Below, piece by piece: positions 41,709 through 50,580 of a stretch of DNA of 64,000 nucleotides. The position numbers and the translations under genes were made by a program. The notes beneath the pieces were generated by a model that was given only the letters and a program-made list of their open reading frames with translations, was not told where the DNA came from and did not search any database. Origin of the DNA: Paraburkholderia flava (GTDB lineage Bacteria; Pseudomonadota; Gammaproteobacteria; Burkholderiales; Burkholderiaceae); NCBI RefSeq assembly GCF_004359985.1, contig NZ_SMRO01000001.1:1-64000 (forward strand), read 5' to 3'. The first letter of the stretch is position 1; each line of letters begins with the position of its first letter.

Positions 41709-43895
41709 ATGAAACCAACAAAAGGTTTACTCGCTGCGACACTCGCTTTGATTTTCGCCGGCGTTCCAGGTGTGTCGTGGTCGGCTGATGGTCAACCGGT
41801 GGCACCTGTGCGTCCTGTGACCACGACGTACTTCGGCACACCGGTGGTCGACAACTATCGCTACATGGAGAAGCTGGGCGACCCAGAGGTCCAGAGCTGG
41901 ATGAAGGCGCAGGCCAGCTACACGCGTAAGGTCCTCGACAGTATTCCGGGCCGCGCTGCAATGGCGAAGCGCATCCAGGGGCTGATGGGTAACGATCTGG
42001 TTCGCGATGAATTCACGCGCCGTGGCGAGCGGATTTTCTATCGCGTGCTCGAGCCGGGTACGAATCTGCCGAAGCTTGCGTATCGCGATGGCGTGAAGGG
42101 CGAAGAGCATGTGCTGGTCGACCCGGCGAAGCTCTCCAGCGACAGTGCGCATCATTTCGCACTCGACTGGTACTCGCCGTCGTGGGATGGCCGTTATGTC
42201 GCGTACGGCGTTTCTGAAGGCGGTTCGGAAAAGAGCGTGCTGCACGTCGTCGATCTGCAGACCGGCAAGCAGCTCGAAGAAACCATCGATCGCACGAGCG
42301 ACTGCGTCGTCTCGTGGCGCAACGACAACCGCTCGTTCTTCTACCTGCGCTATCCGAAGGCCGGACCCGACACGCCACCCGCGCTAAGCGAGTACAACGC
42401 GGTCACCTACGTGCACGTACTGGGCGAGCATGCCGACGGCGAAGGCGATGAAGCGGTGTTTGGGCGCGGTGTGTCTGCGTCGCTCGATGTGCCCGAAGGG
42501 CAGGGCACCTATGTGCTGCTCGCACCCGACTCGCCGTTTGCCGTGGCGGTTGCGAATCACAACATGGACAACAACCCGAACACTTTCTACGTTGTGCCGC
42601 TCAACCGGATTCACGGCGCGCAAACGCCGTGGAAGAAAATCGCCGTGCCCGACGATGGTGTGACCGACGTGCAACTGCGCGGCGATCGTCTTTATCTGCT
42701 GTCCGACAAGGGCGCATCGCGCTTCCAGATCCTGTCGACGCCTCTTGCGAATCCCGACGTCGCGCATGCGGACGTGGTCGTGCCTGAGGGCGAGAACGTC
42801 ATCGATTCATTCGACGTCGCGAGCGACGGGATGTACATCGGCGAACGTGCGGGTGCGAGCTTCCAGTTGAAGCGCGTGTCGTTCGACGGTAAGGATAGCG
42901 GAGCAATCGCGCTGCCGTTTGCCGGCACGGTACGCGATCTGACGACCGATCCGCGTTCGCCGGGCCTGCTGTTCAGCCTTCAGGGCTGGGTCAAGGCGCC
43001 GCGCGAACTGATTGTCGGTGCAGGCGCCAACGCAGCGACCGACACGGGCCTCGTCCCGCCGTCGAAAACCGAATCCGACGATGTCGAAGCGCACGATGAA
43101 TTCGCGACCAGTTACGACGGCACGCGTATCCCCGTGTCGATCATCGCGAAGAAGGGCGTGACGCGCGACGGATCGCATCCTGTGATCGTGATGGGCTACG
43201 GTAGCTACGGCCTTTCGATGGACCCTGTCTATCGTCCGCAGTGGCAGGCGTGGATCGATCATGGCGGCATCATTGCGATGTCGCACATGCGCGGCGGCGG
43301 TGAATACGGCGACGCTTGGCACCGCGCAGGTCAGAAGCTCACGAAGATCAACACGATGCTCGACTTCGTCGCGTCCGCGCAGCACATGATCGACCAGCAC
43401 TACACGCAGTCGAAATACCTCGCGGCGAATAGCGCGAGCGCGGGTGGCATCGTGATGGGCGGCGCGATGGAGATCGATCCGGGGTTGTTCCGCGTGATCC
43501 TCGACGACGTCGGGCTGTCCGATGCGCTGCGTTTCGAAACCGAACCCAACGGGCCTCCTAACGTGCCCGAGATGGGTTCGAGTTCGAACGAAGCCGGCTT
43601 TCATGGCCTCTATGCGATGAGCGCGTATGCACACGTGCACGACGGCACGCCGTACCCGGCAGTGATGTTCACGACCGGTGCGAACGATCCTCGTGTGGCG
43701 CCGTGGCACATGCTGAAGATGACCGCGCGAGTCCAGGCTGCGACGAGCAGCGGCCGGCCGGTGCTGTTGCGCATCGACTATGACGCGGGTCACGGTATCG
43801 GCTCCAGCGTGTCGCAACGCGCAAACCAGCTCGCGGATGAATGGTCGTTTGCGCTGTGGCAGATGGGCGAGGCTGGGTTTCAGCCGAAGCACTGA
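41709..43895 (+). CDS. Secreted prolyl oligopeptidase family serine peptidase (S9A)
   Basis: A 728-residue peptidase with a signal peptide ending near VSWSADG. The N-terminal seven-bladed propeller begins around TTTYFGTPVVDNYRYMEKLG, which matches prolyl oligopeptidases. The C-terminal hydrolase domain has MGYGSYGLSMDP, SHMRGGGEYGDAWHRAGQKL, the nucleophile in ANSASAGGIVMGG (usually GxSxGG; the first Gly is Ala here), the Asp in TGANDPRV and the His in YDAGHGIG. It cleaves short peptides after proline, here probably in the periplasm. The gene is monocistronic and followed by a hairpin terminator. Confidence 0.93.
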   Translation: MKPTKGLLAATLALIFAGVPGVSWSADGQPVAPVRPVTTTYFGTPVVDNYRYMEKLGDPEVQSWMKAQASYTRKVLDSIPGRAAMAKRIQGLMGNDLVRDEFTRRGERIFYRVLEPGTNLPKLAYRDGVKGEEHVLVDPAKLSSDSAHHFALDWYSPSWDGRYVAYGVSEGGSEKSVLHVVDLQTGKQLEETIDRTSDCVVSWRNDNRSFFYLRYPKAGPDTPPALSEYNAVTYVHVLGEHADGEGDEAVFGRGVSASLDVPEGQGTYVLLAPDSPFAVAVANHNMDNNPNTFYVVPLNRIHGAQTPWKKIAVPDDGVTDVQLRGDRLYLLSDKGASRFQILSTPLANPDVAHADVVVPEGENVIDSFDVASDGMYIGERAGASFQLKRVSFDGKDSGAIALPFAGTVRDLTTDPRSPGLLFSLQGWVKAPRELIVGAGANAATDTGLVPPSKTESDDVEAHDEFATSYDGTRIPVSIIAKKGVTRDGSHPVIVMGYGSYGLSMDPVYRPQWQAWIDHGGIIAMSHMRGGGEYGDAWHRAGQKLTKINTMLDFVASAQHMIDQHYTQSKYLAANSASAGGIVMGGAMEIDPGLFRVILDDVGLSDALRFETEPNGPPNVPEMGSSSNEAGFHGLYAMSAYAHVHDGTPYPAVMFTTGANDPRVAPWHMLKMTARVQAATSSGRPVLLRIDYDAGHGIGSSVSQRANQLADEWSFALWQMGEAGFQPKH

Positions 43896-43901
43896 TGTGA
43901 T

Positions 43902-43937
43902 GAAGGACGGATTGCGTGGTGCGGTCCGTCCTTCGGT
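43902..43937 (+). terminator. Terminator of the prolyl oligopeptidase gene
   Basis: GAAGGACGGA (43902-43911) pairs perfectly with TCCGTCCTTC (43925-43934) around a 13-nt loop. The stem begins six bases after the stop codon. The following T-tract is weak (GGTTGTTG). Confidence 0.7.
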
Positions 43938-44404
43938 TGTTGCGTCCGGGTCAAGGCGAGGCGAGCGAACGGGCGAAGGTCGGGCGTGCCCCATGTTAGG
44001 TAATATTAGTTAATATTCTGTGACGTAGCTGGCCTCAACCAGATCGCTCCACTATGTGGACGTGAGCGCCCCGTCCTTCGTGGGCATATAAGGGATTATC
44101 CCGAGGCGATAAATCCTTCCCAATGAGTAATATTATTACTCATCAAAGCCGTCCCTGACGGCCAGCCAATCCCGTTCAATGAACCGACGCCGCGCAGCAT
44201 GTCGATGCTTGCTGCCTGGCTGCGGCCGTTCGCCTGTCGCATCACCGAAGCACGTTGTATTACCCCGTAGCGCTTTCCATGCACGTCGCGCGTGAGCGAT
44301 AGTTCCGGAAACACCCGCTCGACTCGTGACGATTCCCGGTAGTTCAATTTGGATAACTAAATTATTTGCAGCGAACCCGATGCGGGGTCGCTCAGGAGGA
44401 TGTC
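43938..44404. other. AT-richer gap with a 21-bp palindrome
   Basis: About 470 bp between two plus-strand genes. It holds GTAATATTAGTTAATATT at about 44001-44018 and a perfect 21-bp palindrome at 44123-44143, with arms ATGAGTAATA and TATTACTCAT around a single base. An 83-codon minus-strand frame (44096-44347) spans the palindrome; I see no homology or ribosome-binding site and leave it uncalled. The end of the gap has GGAGGA ahead of the next gene. Confidence 0.6.
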
Positions 44405-46474
44405 ATGAAGTCCAGAGGAATTGGCTTCGTCGCCGTGTTGCTGGCGATGTCCGTTGGTCTTGCCGCGTGCAATGGCGACAGCGGCGCGCCAGGCGCTCAA
44501 GCGGCCGGTGTGTCGAACTCGAGTGCGTTACCGGCGAATACCGCAGCCCAGTCAAACGACGCTGCGCAGTCGAATGCACAGTCGAACGACAGTGCCGCGT
44601 CGGTAGACGCGAAGGCATCGCCTCTGCCATGCGATGCCGCCGCCGCAGCCAGCACGCCGTGCTCCGCAGCTCACAGCGTGACGCGCCTGCTGACGAAAAA
44701 CTATCGGGGACCGTTGTTCCAGATTCAACGCGCATCCGACAACACCACGCAAAATATCTATCCGTACACATCGGGCAGCTTGCCGAACGGCTCCGACCGT
44801 TCGATGATCGGCTCGACCAACGTCAAGAGCGCGAACGCGTTCTGCCGCAACACGACCTGTTCCGTCACGTACATCTATGACCAGATCGATCTCGTCGCTG
44901 CGCTCAAGGGTGGTGCGTTCGGCAATGTGCCGGCTACGCTCACGCTCAACCTGGACGGGACCGAATCGCTGACCGTGCCGAACGGTACATCGGGATCGCA
45001 TAAGACAACGACGGTTCCCGTCCTCAACGGCTTTGCGACGATCACGCTACCCGGCGCCGGTAACGTGCTGACCGTGCAGCTGCTCCAGCCGCCTACCAAA
45101 CTGACCGCGCAGGCACCGACGCTTCAGCTGTCGATCGGCAACGATCTGCCGGCGCTTCCCGGCACGCCTGCGAAACTGGCCTTCGTGCCGCTGCAGGGTG
45201 TGCAGATTCCGGCTTTGGGCACGCTTGCAGGACAGGCGTATCGCAATCGCTTCGGCACGGTGAATCAGTCGATCGGCGACACCGACATCGCCGAGTACAT
45301 GGTGGCGGGTGCGCACTATAGCCAGTCGTCGACGTGCTGCGGTACGTACGGCAACATGGAAAGCAGCGCCGACCCGGGCACGTATGTGCACGGAGAAATC
45401 GAAGGCGAGATGTTCGCGTTGGCATTCTCGAACGGCAACGCGGCCACCTTTGGTTACTGCGACGGCGATTCGAACCAGTCGCCCACGGTGAAAGATCCTG
45501 TGTGCGCTGCGCTCGATACCAACTGGCCGGGCGTCGATGCAGAGGCGGGTGTGTATCTCTACGGTCCACAGCAGCCGGCTAAAGAGAAGTTCGTCACGGT
45601 GCTGTCCAAATACTCGCCGGTGAATGCGTCGAATATCTTTGCGGTCAAAGGCGGTTCTGCTTCGCAAGGGATCCTGACCGCGTCGTATGACGGCGCACCT
45701 CCTGAGGCTTATATCTTCGGGCGCGATGCGGGGCATGCGTTTAACGGTCAGTGGCAAGGCGGTCTTTCGCTTGGCGAAGGCGGCGATGGTAGCGGTGCGC
45801 CGATCCAGTTCTTCGAAGGCGCGGTGATTACCAAGGCGACGTCCGACGCAACCGATAACACGATCCAGGCGAGCATCGCAGGCTTCTATGGACCGCCGGC
45901 CGATAAAGCCGCAGCCGCCTGCTACGCAAACAATCTGGTCAATTCGCCGCTGAGCCTCGCAGCCCCCGATGCATGGTTCCAGCAAAACGGCGGTACCGCC
46001 GTGCCCGCAACCGATATATCGAAGGTCAACAAGGGCGCCGCAGCGGTGACCAGCACCAACGGTTCCGCCGTGTCGAACATTCACAGCGTCATTAGAGTCC
46101 AGGGCGGGCAGTCGTATAGCTTCACCGACTATGTTCTTGCCACCACCAACGCGACTGCGTTCCCGGGCGGATCGATCCAGACCGACGATTCGAGCGGCAC
46201 CGAGTTCGGCTGGGTGGTCAACACGAACACGGGCGCTGTCGTCAGAGGGACATGGGGCGGTGGACAGGCTACCTCGCTGAGCGCGGTGAAGTCGGGCAAC
46301 TGGTGGAAGGTGACGATGACCTTCACGGCGCCCGCTGGATCGAACAATGCATCGGTGTTTATCGATCCGCCGACGTCGAGCGCTGCGGGTGTCCGTTCGC
46401 AGCAAACACCGTACTTGAGCGCGACGCATTATTGCCCAGCGCTGGCGATCGTCCGGACAAACTCTGCGACGTGA
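44405..46474 (+). CDS. GH54-like alpha-L-arabinofuranosidase lipoprotein
   Basis: A 689-residue exported lipoprotein: signal peptide followed by the lipobox LAAC (Cys19), then a Ser/Asn/Ala-rich linker to about residue 70. The catalytic region resembles arabinofuranosidase B of family GH54: PCSAAHSVTRLLTKNYRGPL, FQIQRASDNTTQNIYPYTSG, the nucleophile area STCCGTYGNMES and GGLSLGEGGDGSGA for the acid/base Asp. It would release arabinose from plant arabinan or arabinoxylan. The C-terminal 130 residues look like a jelly-roll sugar-binding module. The family is best known from fungi and actinobacteria. The start follows AGGAGGATGTC. No other plant-polymer genes are adjacent. Confidence 0.82.
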   Translation: MKSRGIGFVAVLLAMSVGLAACNGDSGAPGAQAAGVSNSSALPANTAAQSNDAAQSNAQSNDSAASVDAKASPLPCDAAAAASTPCSAAHSVTRLLTKNYRGPLFQIQRASDNTTQNIYPYTSGSLPNGSDRSMIGSTNVKSANAFCRNTTCSVTYIYDQIDLVAALKGGAFGNVPATLTLNLDGTESLTVPNGTSGSHKTTTVPVLNGFATITLPGAGNVLTVQLLQPPTKLTAQAPTLQLSIGNDLPALPGTPAKLAFVPLQGVQIPALGTLAGQAYRNRFGTVNQSIGDTDIAEYMVAGAHYSQSSTCCGTYGNMESSADPGTYVHGEIEGEMFALAFSNGNAATFGYCDGDSNQSPTVKDPVCAALDTNWPGVDAEAGVYLYGPQQPAKEKFVTVLSKYSPVNASNIFAVKGGSASQGILTASYDGAPPEAYIFGRDAGHAFNGQWQGGLSLGEGGDGSGAPIQFFEGAVITKATSDATDNTIQASIAGFYGPPADKAAAACYANNLVNSPLSLAAPDAWFQQNGGTAVPATDISKVNKGAAAVTSTNGSAVSNIHSVIRVQGGQSYSFTDYVLATTNATAFPGGSIQTDDSSGTEFGWVVNTNTGAVVRGTWGGGQATSLSAVKSGNWWKVTMTFTAPAGSNNASVFIDPPTSSAAGVRSQQTPYLSATHYCPALAIVRTNSAT

Positions 46475-46507
46475 GTTTTCGTGAAGAGAGAAGATGACTG
46501 ACAGGTG

Positions 46508-46576
46508 ATCCGGATGGTGCTTCGGCACCATCCGGGTGTGTGTGATCGGCTTATGTTCGCTAGCCGATCACACACG
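46508..46576. terminator. Tandem hairpins after the GH54-like gene
   Basis: The first hairpin pairs CCGGATGGTGC (46510-46520) with GCACCATCCGG (46525-46535) around a TTCG tetraloop. The second, starting two bases later, pairs GTGTGTGATCGGC (46538-46550) with GCCGATCACACAC (46563-46575). Neither is followed by a strong T-run. They lie between convergent genes and probably act as a bidirectional terminator. The rest of the gap to 46717 holds no gene. Confidence 0.7.
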
Positions 46577-46717
46577 GCATTCCACCGTCGCTGATCGAAC
46601 AGTCACACATACGAACTCGCAGCGATGACGACGATCGGGCACGCCCGATCCGCACGGGCTTCCTGGTGTCACAGCCGCGTAGCCGCATCGCGAAACAACG
46701 CGCGTCGAATCATCGAA

Positions 46718-47863
46718 TCAGAACGGCTGCTGCCTAGCACGCGCCGCCGCCGTGTCCGTACGTCCCGTCAAGAACTGCCCAAGCGCGATCGTGCGCCGTT
46801 CCACCACGAAGTGAACGACGGTCGCCACAGGAATGACAAGCACAGCGGCCAGCACGATCGCATGCCACATCGATTCCTGCGCGGGCATCAGATGGATGAC
46901 GCCGATCAGCACGACCGCATGCGTCAGGTAGAGGCTGTACGAGATCGTGCCGAGGAACGCGATGGGACGCATCGCCAGCAACGCCGCGAAACGCGAAGAA
47001 GCGATTGCTGTGCAGAGGATGCCCGCTGAACCGGCTGCGACGCACCAGTCGAAAATAAACTGGCCGACGGTGCCCGACGTGATCGACATCGTCGAGCGCG
47101 ACACGAAGTAGAGCACCACTGAGCCGGCCAGCACGGCCTCGGTGCGCCGGCCTTTCGCAAGCCACTGCCGCCACGCTCGCTGATGAATCGCCAGCGTCGC
47201 GCCCGCGATGAAGATGCCCAGATAGTGCGCGGTCATCGCCCAGTCGCCTTCGAAGTTCGCGCTGCTTGCGGTGCCCGCCGGCACCAGCGCGAAGCCGAGT
47301 ATCGACACGGCCAGCGCCGACGCGATGCATCCGGCAGCCGGCGCACGGGCCATGCAGAACACGACGAGCGGCATGATCAGCGAAATTCGCATTTCGTAAA
47401 TTAACGACCAGATCACCGGGATCATCTGACCGGCCTTGTACTGGCCGATAAACAATAGATGGTCGACAATTTCAGTGCCGGTGAATGGCCCGCTCCATAC
47501 GGCATTGAACCACCCTCCAGCCCAATTCACGGGGCGAATCACCAGTGCATTGACGATCGAGAATGTAGCGATCAGCACCACGAGATACGGAAGGTAAATC
47601 CGGCAAATCCGCTTGACCAGATAGTCCCGATAGGAAATTCCCCGGCGCGATCGTAACTGGAGCGTCAGGACGAATCCGCTTAATGCAAAGAAAAGGATAA
47701 CGGCTTCATGCCCTAGCGCAATAACGCGTAAAGGCGTTTTAGGAACCCACGCTAAAGGACCCAGCAGAACAAAGTGATTGATGACCACCATCAATGCCGC
47801 GACGCCCCGCAGTGCATCGAGTTGCGGATAATACTGGCCGTGAGAAACGCTCAGCTCTTTCAT
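46718..47863 (-). CDS. Acyltransferase-3 family membrane protein (OafA/YrhL type)
   Basis: A 381-residue inner-membrane acyltransferase with about ten helices. The family's catalytic His lies in VVINHFVLLGPL near residue 30. Other marks are QLDALRGVAALMVV, HEAVILFFALSGFVL, RICRIYLPYLV and FLGTISYSLYLTHAVV. Such proteins O-acetylate lipopolysaccharide, exopolysaccharide or other envelope sugars. The target is unknown, and no glycan gene cluster is nearby. The start MKELSVSHGQYYPQLDALRG is preferred to a longer open frame whose N-terminal 90 residues lack homology and run through AT-rich intergenic DNA. Confidence 0.9.
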   Translation of the reverse strand: MKELSVSHGQYYPQLDALRGVAALMVVINHFVLLGPLAWVPKTPLRVIALGHEAVILFFALSGFVLTLQLRSRRGISYRDYLVKRICRIYLPYLVVLIATFSIVNALVIRPVNWAGGWFNAVWSGPFTGTEIVDHLLFIGQYKAGQMIPVIWSLIYEMRISLIMPLVVFCMARAPAAGCIASALAVSILGFALVPAGTASSANFEGDWAMTAHYLGIFIAGATLAIHQRAWRQWLAKGRRTEAVLAGSVVLYFVSRSTMSITSGTVGQFIFDWCVAAGSAGILCTAIASSRFAALLAMRPIAFLGTISYSLYLTHAVVLIGVIHLMPAQESMWHAIVLAAVLVIPVATVVHFVVERRTIALGQFLTGRTDTAAARARQQPF

Positions 47864-48344
47864 CCGATAAGTGCCTCGTAGTCTTGATGATTGACAAGCG
47901 TCACAAGCGGAGACGGGGCGAAGCACCGCGCTGTGCCAATCGGTTCGGTCACAAAATGATTGGGCGTTTACCCGGGGTGCGTGAAGAGTTGTATCAATTG
48001 CTAACAACTTCTTTTTTTTATATTTTTGTATGAACCGATTGAGCCTCCGAGGTCCGTTTCTTGCGGTTGCGATCCGCCGGTTGTTCATCCGCAACGCGCG
48101 CCGGATGCCGGTCGTATTGTCCGATCTATCCACAGAGGTGGAACGATTGACCTGTGTCGATCGATAAGAAAAGGGTCCGACGGGTATTGCGGATTGTCTA
48201 ATCGGGGAACGGGAATCGCGGAATATTTTAGAAATAATTATGCTTTCGACGGATCGAATTTAACGCGTAACGTAGAGCGAAATTCGTTAATGAAAAGCGC
48301 AAATCGAATTGCGCCTTTATAGCGCCTTCGCCCGGAGAAAAATC
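47864..48344. promoter_or_regulatory. AT-rich divergent promoter region
   Basis: This 480-bp gap between divergent genes is clearly AT-richer than its surroundings, notably CTTCTTTTTTTTATATTTTT around 48009-48028 and 48226-48300. It must carry the promoters of the acyltransferase and the propeller genes. Such AT-rich islands in GC-rich genomes are typical H-NS-type silencing targets, which is an inference. No gene was recognised within it. Confidence 0.5.
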
Positions 48345-50543
48345 TTGATCCCTCGCACGTTCGCCGGAATGCTCTGCGTTCTTGCCTGCATTGCAACCAC
48401 CGCTGTGTCAGCCAAAACCGAAACCGAAACCGCGCTAAACGTGCAGACATCGTGGATCGGCAACACCTTCGGTTTCAGCAACGGAACATGGACGCAAAAC
48501 AACATCACCGCACTGGCGGTGGCACCCGACGGCACCGTCTATACGAATGCGCCGTGGGACGAGAGCGGCGCGGAAGCGAGCGTCTACAAGGACGGCAAGG
48601 TGCTCGGCTTCGCGGGCGGCACGCACGGCTGGGGCAACGGCGGCGGTAACGCGATCGCGATCAATCGTCGTTACGCGTTTATCGCGGTGTCGGTCAATAA
48701 CGAACGCGGTCATCTGGTCGCGCAGGGCATCTGGCCGGCGAAAGGGCATCAGTGGTTCGGCGTGTCGCGGCGCGAGATCGGCGATACGAAACGCAGCGCG
48801 CCGTTCGAGCCTCCAGCGAACGCCGCCGATCCACGCGCGCGACTCGCCGCGAGTTTCCTGATGATCAACGACATGCCTGACGGCAAGCGTGCCGAGGTCA
48901 GCGGTCTCGCGGCGAGCGATACGCTGCTGTACGTGTCGAACCCCGCGCAACAGCGCATCGAGGTCTACGACGCGCAATCGCTGATGCGCAAGACGACGTG
49001 GACCGTCCACGAACCTGGGCGCATCGCATTGGCGCCCGACGGCACGCTATGGGTGCTCACCGATACCCGTACAGGCAGCACGCCGCGCGTTACGCACTAC
49101 GCGGCGAACGGTCAGCGCCTCGACGACACGTTGCCGCTACCGCCCGATACCATCGCGACCGACATCGCCGTCGATCCGCAGGGGCGTGTGCTGATCGCCG
49201 ACAACGGGCCGCGTCAGCAGGTACTGTCTTTCATCAGAAAAGATGGACGCTACGTCGCATCCGGCACACTCGGCGAGCGCGGTGGCATTTTTGCCGGCGT
49301 CGCAGGCCGGCCGGGACCGCAACGCTTCAACGGACTAACGGGCGTCGGTGTCGATGCGCACGGCAATGTCTATGTGTCGACCAACGGCATCGGTCCACGC
49401 GACGACTCGGCCGGCGCGACGATGGGTGCAACACTGGAAAGTTATGCACCCGATGGCCACCCACTCTGGCAGGTACAAGGGCTGCTGTTCGTCGACGGGG
49501 CATGGATGGACCCGTCGCGACCGGACAGCGTCTACACCGGCAACAAACGCTTCACGCTCGATCTGTCGAAACCGGCGGGGCAGCAGTGGACGTACGCGGG
49601 TTTCCTGTCGAACCGTTTCAAGTATCCCGACGACCCGGTCTTTCACACCGACCGCTGGCCACCGGGTCTACCGATCGCGCGCAGATTGAAGGGGAAAACG
49701 TTTCTGTTCTCGACCGACATGTACGCGGACCATCTGAAGATCTATCGCTTCGACGCGCAGCACGACGGCGAGACTGCGATTCCATCGGGCTTCATCGCGG
49801 GCAGTGGACGGGCAGTCGAGACGATACCGAACGCACCACCCGACGGCGACTGGATCTGGCGCGACGCGAACGGCAACGGCAAATTTGACGGCGACGAATT
49901 TGCCGTTAACTCAACCGGCAAGATGCTGGCTGGCGGTTGGGGCTATTGGGTCGACAGCGCGGGCGACATCTGGCGCACGCACAATTCGGACGGCATCTAC
50001 CGTCTGCGTTTCGGTGGGCTCGATGCGCGCGGCAATCCGGTCTACGCGTGGTCGAACATGACGGCTTACACATTGCCGCAGCCGTTCACCGATGCACGTC
50101 GCGCGATCTACGAGCCGTCGACCGATACGCTCTACGTGACCGGCTACACCGCACAGGCAGCGGCCGACCGCAGTTTCTGGAAGGAAGCGGGGCGCGTGCT
50201 GGTGCGCTACGACAGATGGTCGACCGGCAAGCCCGTGCAACGCTATGTGATCGCGTTGCCATGGAATACGACGTCGAAGCCGATTGCGACGATCATCGGC
50301 GTGACGGTCGAAGGCAAATATGTGTTCGCGGTGGAGCCGGTGGGTACGGTGCACGTCTACGACAAAAACACTGGTGCGGAAATCGGCGTGATGAAGCCGG
50401 GGCCCGAGGTCGGTCGCGCGTCCGGTTGGGTCGATGTGGCGAACGGCGTGAGCGCGTTTCGGCGCGCGGACGGCGAGTATCTGATCTTCGTCGAAGAGGA
50501 CGCGCGGGCGAAGGTGATCATGTATCGGTGGAAGCCGGCGTGA
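48345..50543 (+). CDS. Large secreted NHL/SMP-30-type beta-propeller protein with EF-hand-like loop
   Basis: A 732-residue protein. I place the start at TTG 48345 because GGAG lies seven bases upstream at 48334 and it yields a clean signal peptide (MIPRTFAGMLCVLACIATTA, cut near VSAKT). The body has repeated blades such as ITALAVAPDGTVYTNAPWDE, RIALAPDGTLWVLTDT, ATDIAVDPQGRVLIADNG and LTGVGVDAHGNVYVSTNG. A loop reading DANGNGKFDGDEF matches the EF-hand calcium pattern DxNxNGxxDxDE. No enzyme motif is recognised. It converges on the GMC-hydrolase gene with 37 bp between the stops. Confidence 0.82.
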   Translation: MIPRTFAGMLCVLACIATTAVSAKTETETALNVQTSWIGNTFGFSNGTWTQNNITALAVAPDGTVYTNAPWDESGAEASVYKDGKVLGFAGGTHGWGNGGGNAIAINRRYAFIAVSVNNERGHLVAQGIWPAKGHQWFGVSRREIGDTKRSAPFEPPANAADPRARLAASFLMINDMPDGKRAEVSGLAASDTLLYVSNPAQQRIEVYDAQSLMRKTTWTVHEPGRIALAPDGTLWVLTDTRTGSTPRVTHYAANGQRLDDTLPLPPDTIATDIAVDPQGRVLIADNGPRQQVLSFIRKDGRYVASGTLGERGGIFAGVAGRPGPQRFNGLTGVGVDAHGNVYVSTNGIGPRDDSAGATMGATLESYAPDGHPLWQVQGLLFVDGAWMDPSRPDSVYTGNKRFTLDLSKPAGQQWTYAGFLSNRFKYPDDPVFHTDRWPPGLPIARRLKGKTFLFSTDMYADHLKIYRFDAQHDGETAIPSGFIAGSGRAVETIPNAPPDGDWIWRDANGNGKFDGDEFAVNSTGKMLAGGWGYWVDSAGDIWRTHNSDGIYRLRFGGLDARGNPVYAWSNMTAYTLPQPFTDARRAIYEPSTDTLYVTGYTAQAAADRSFWKEAGRVLVRYDRWSTGKPVQRYVIALPWNTTSKPIATIIGVTVEGKYVFAVEPVGTVHVYDKNTGAEIGVMKPGPEVGRASGWVDVANGVSAFRRADGEYLIFVEEDARAKVIMYRWKPA

Positions 50544-50580
50544 CCGGCGCACGCCATGCGTCCACCGAAAACCGAACCCC

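Noticed and set aside
44096..44347. 83-codon minus-strand frame upstream of the GH54-like gene
   Set aside because: No homology recognised, no ribosome-binding site, and it spans a perfect palindrome; left as intergenic.
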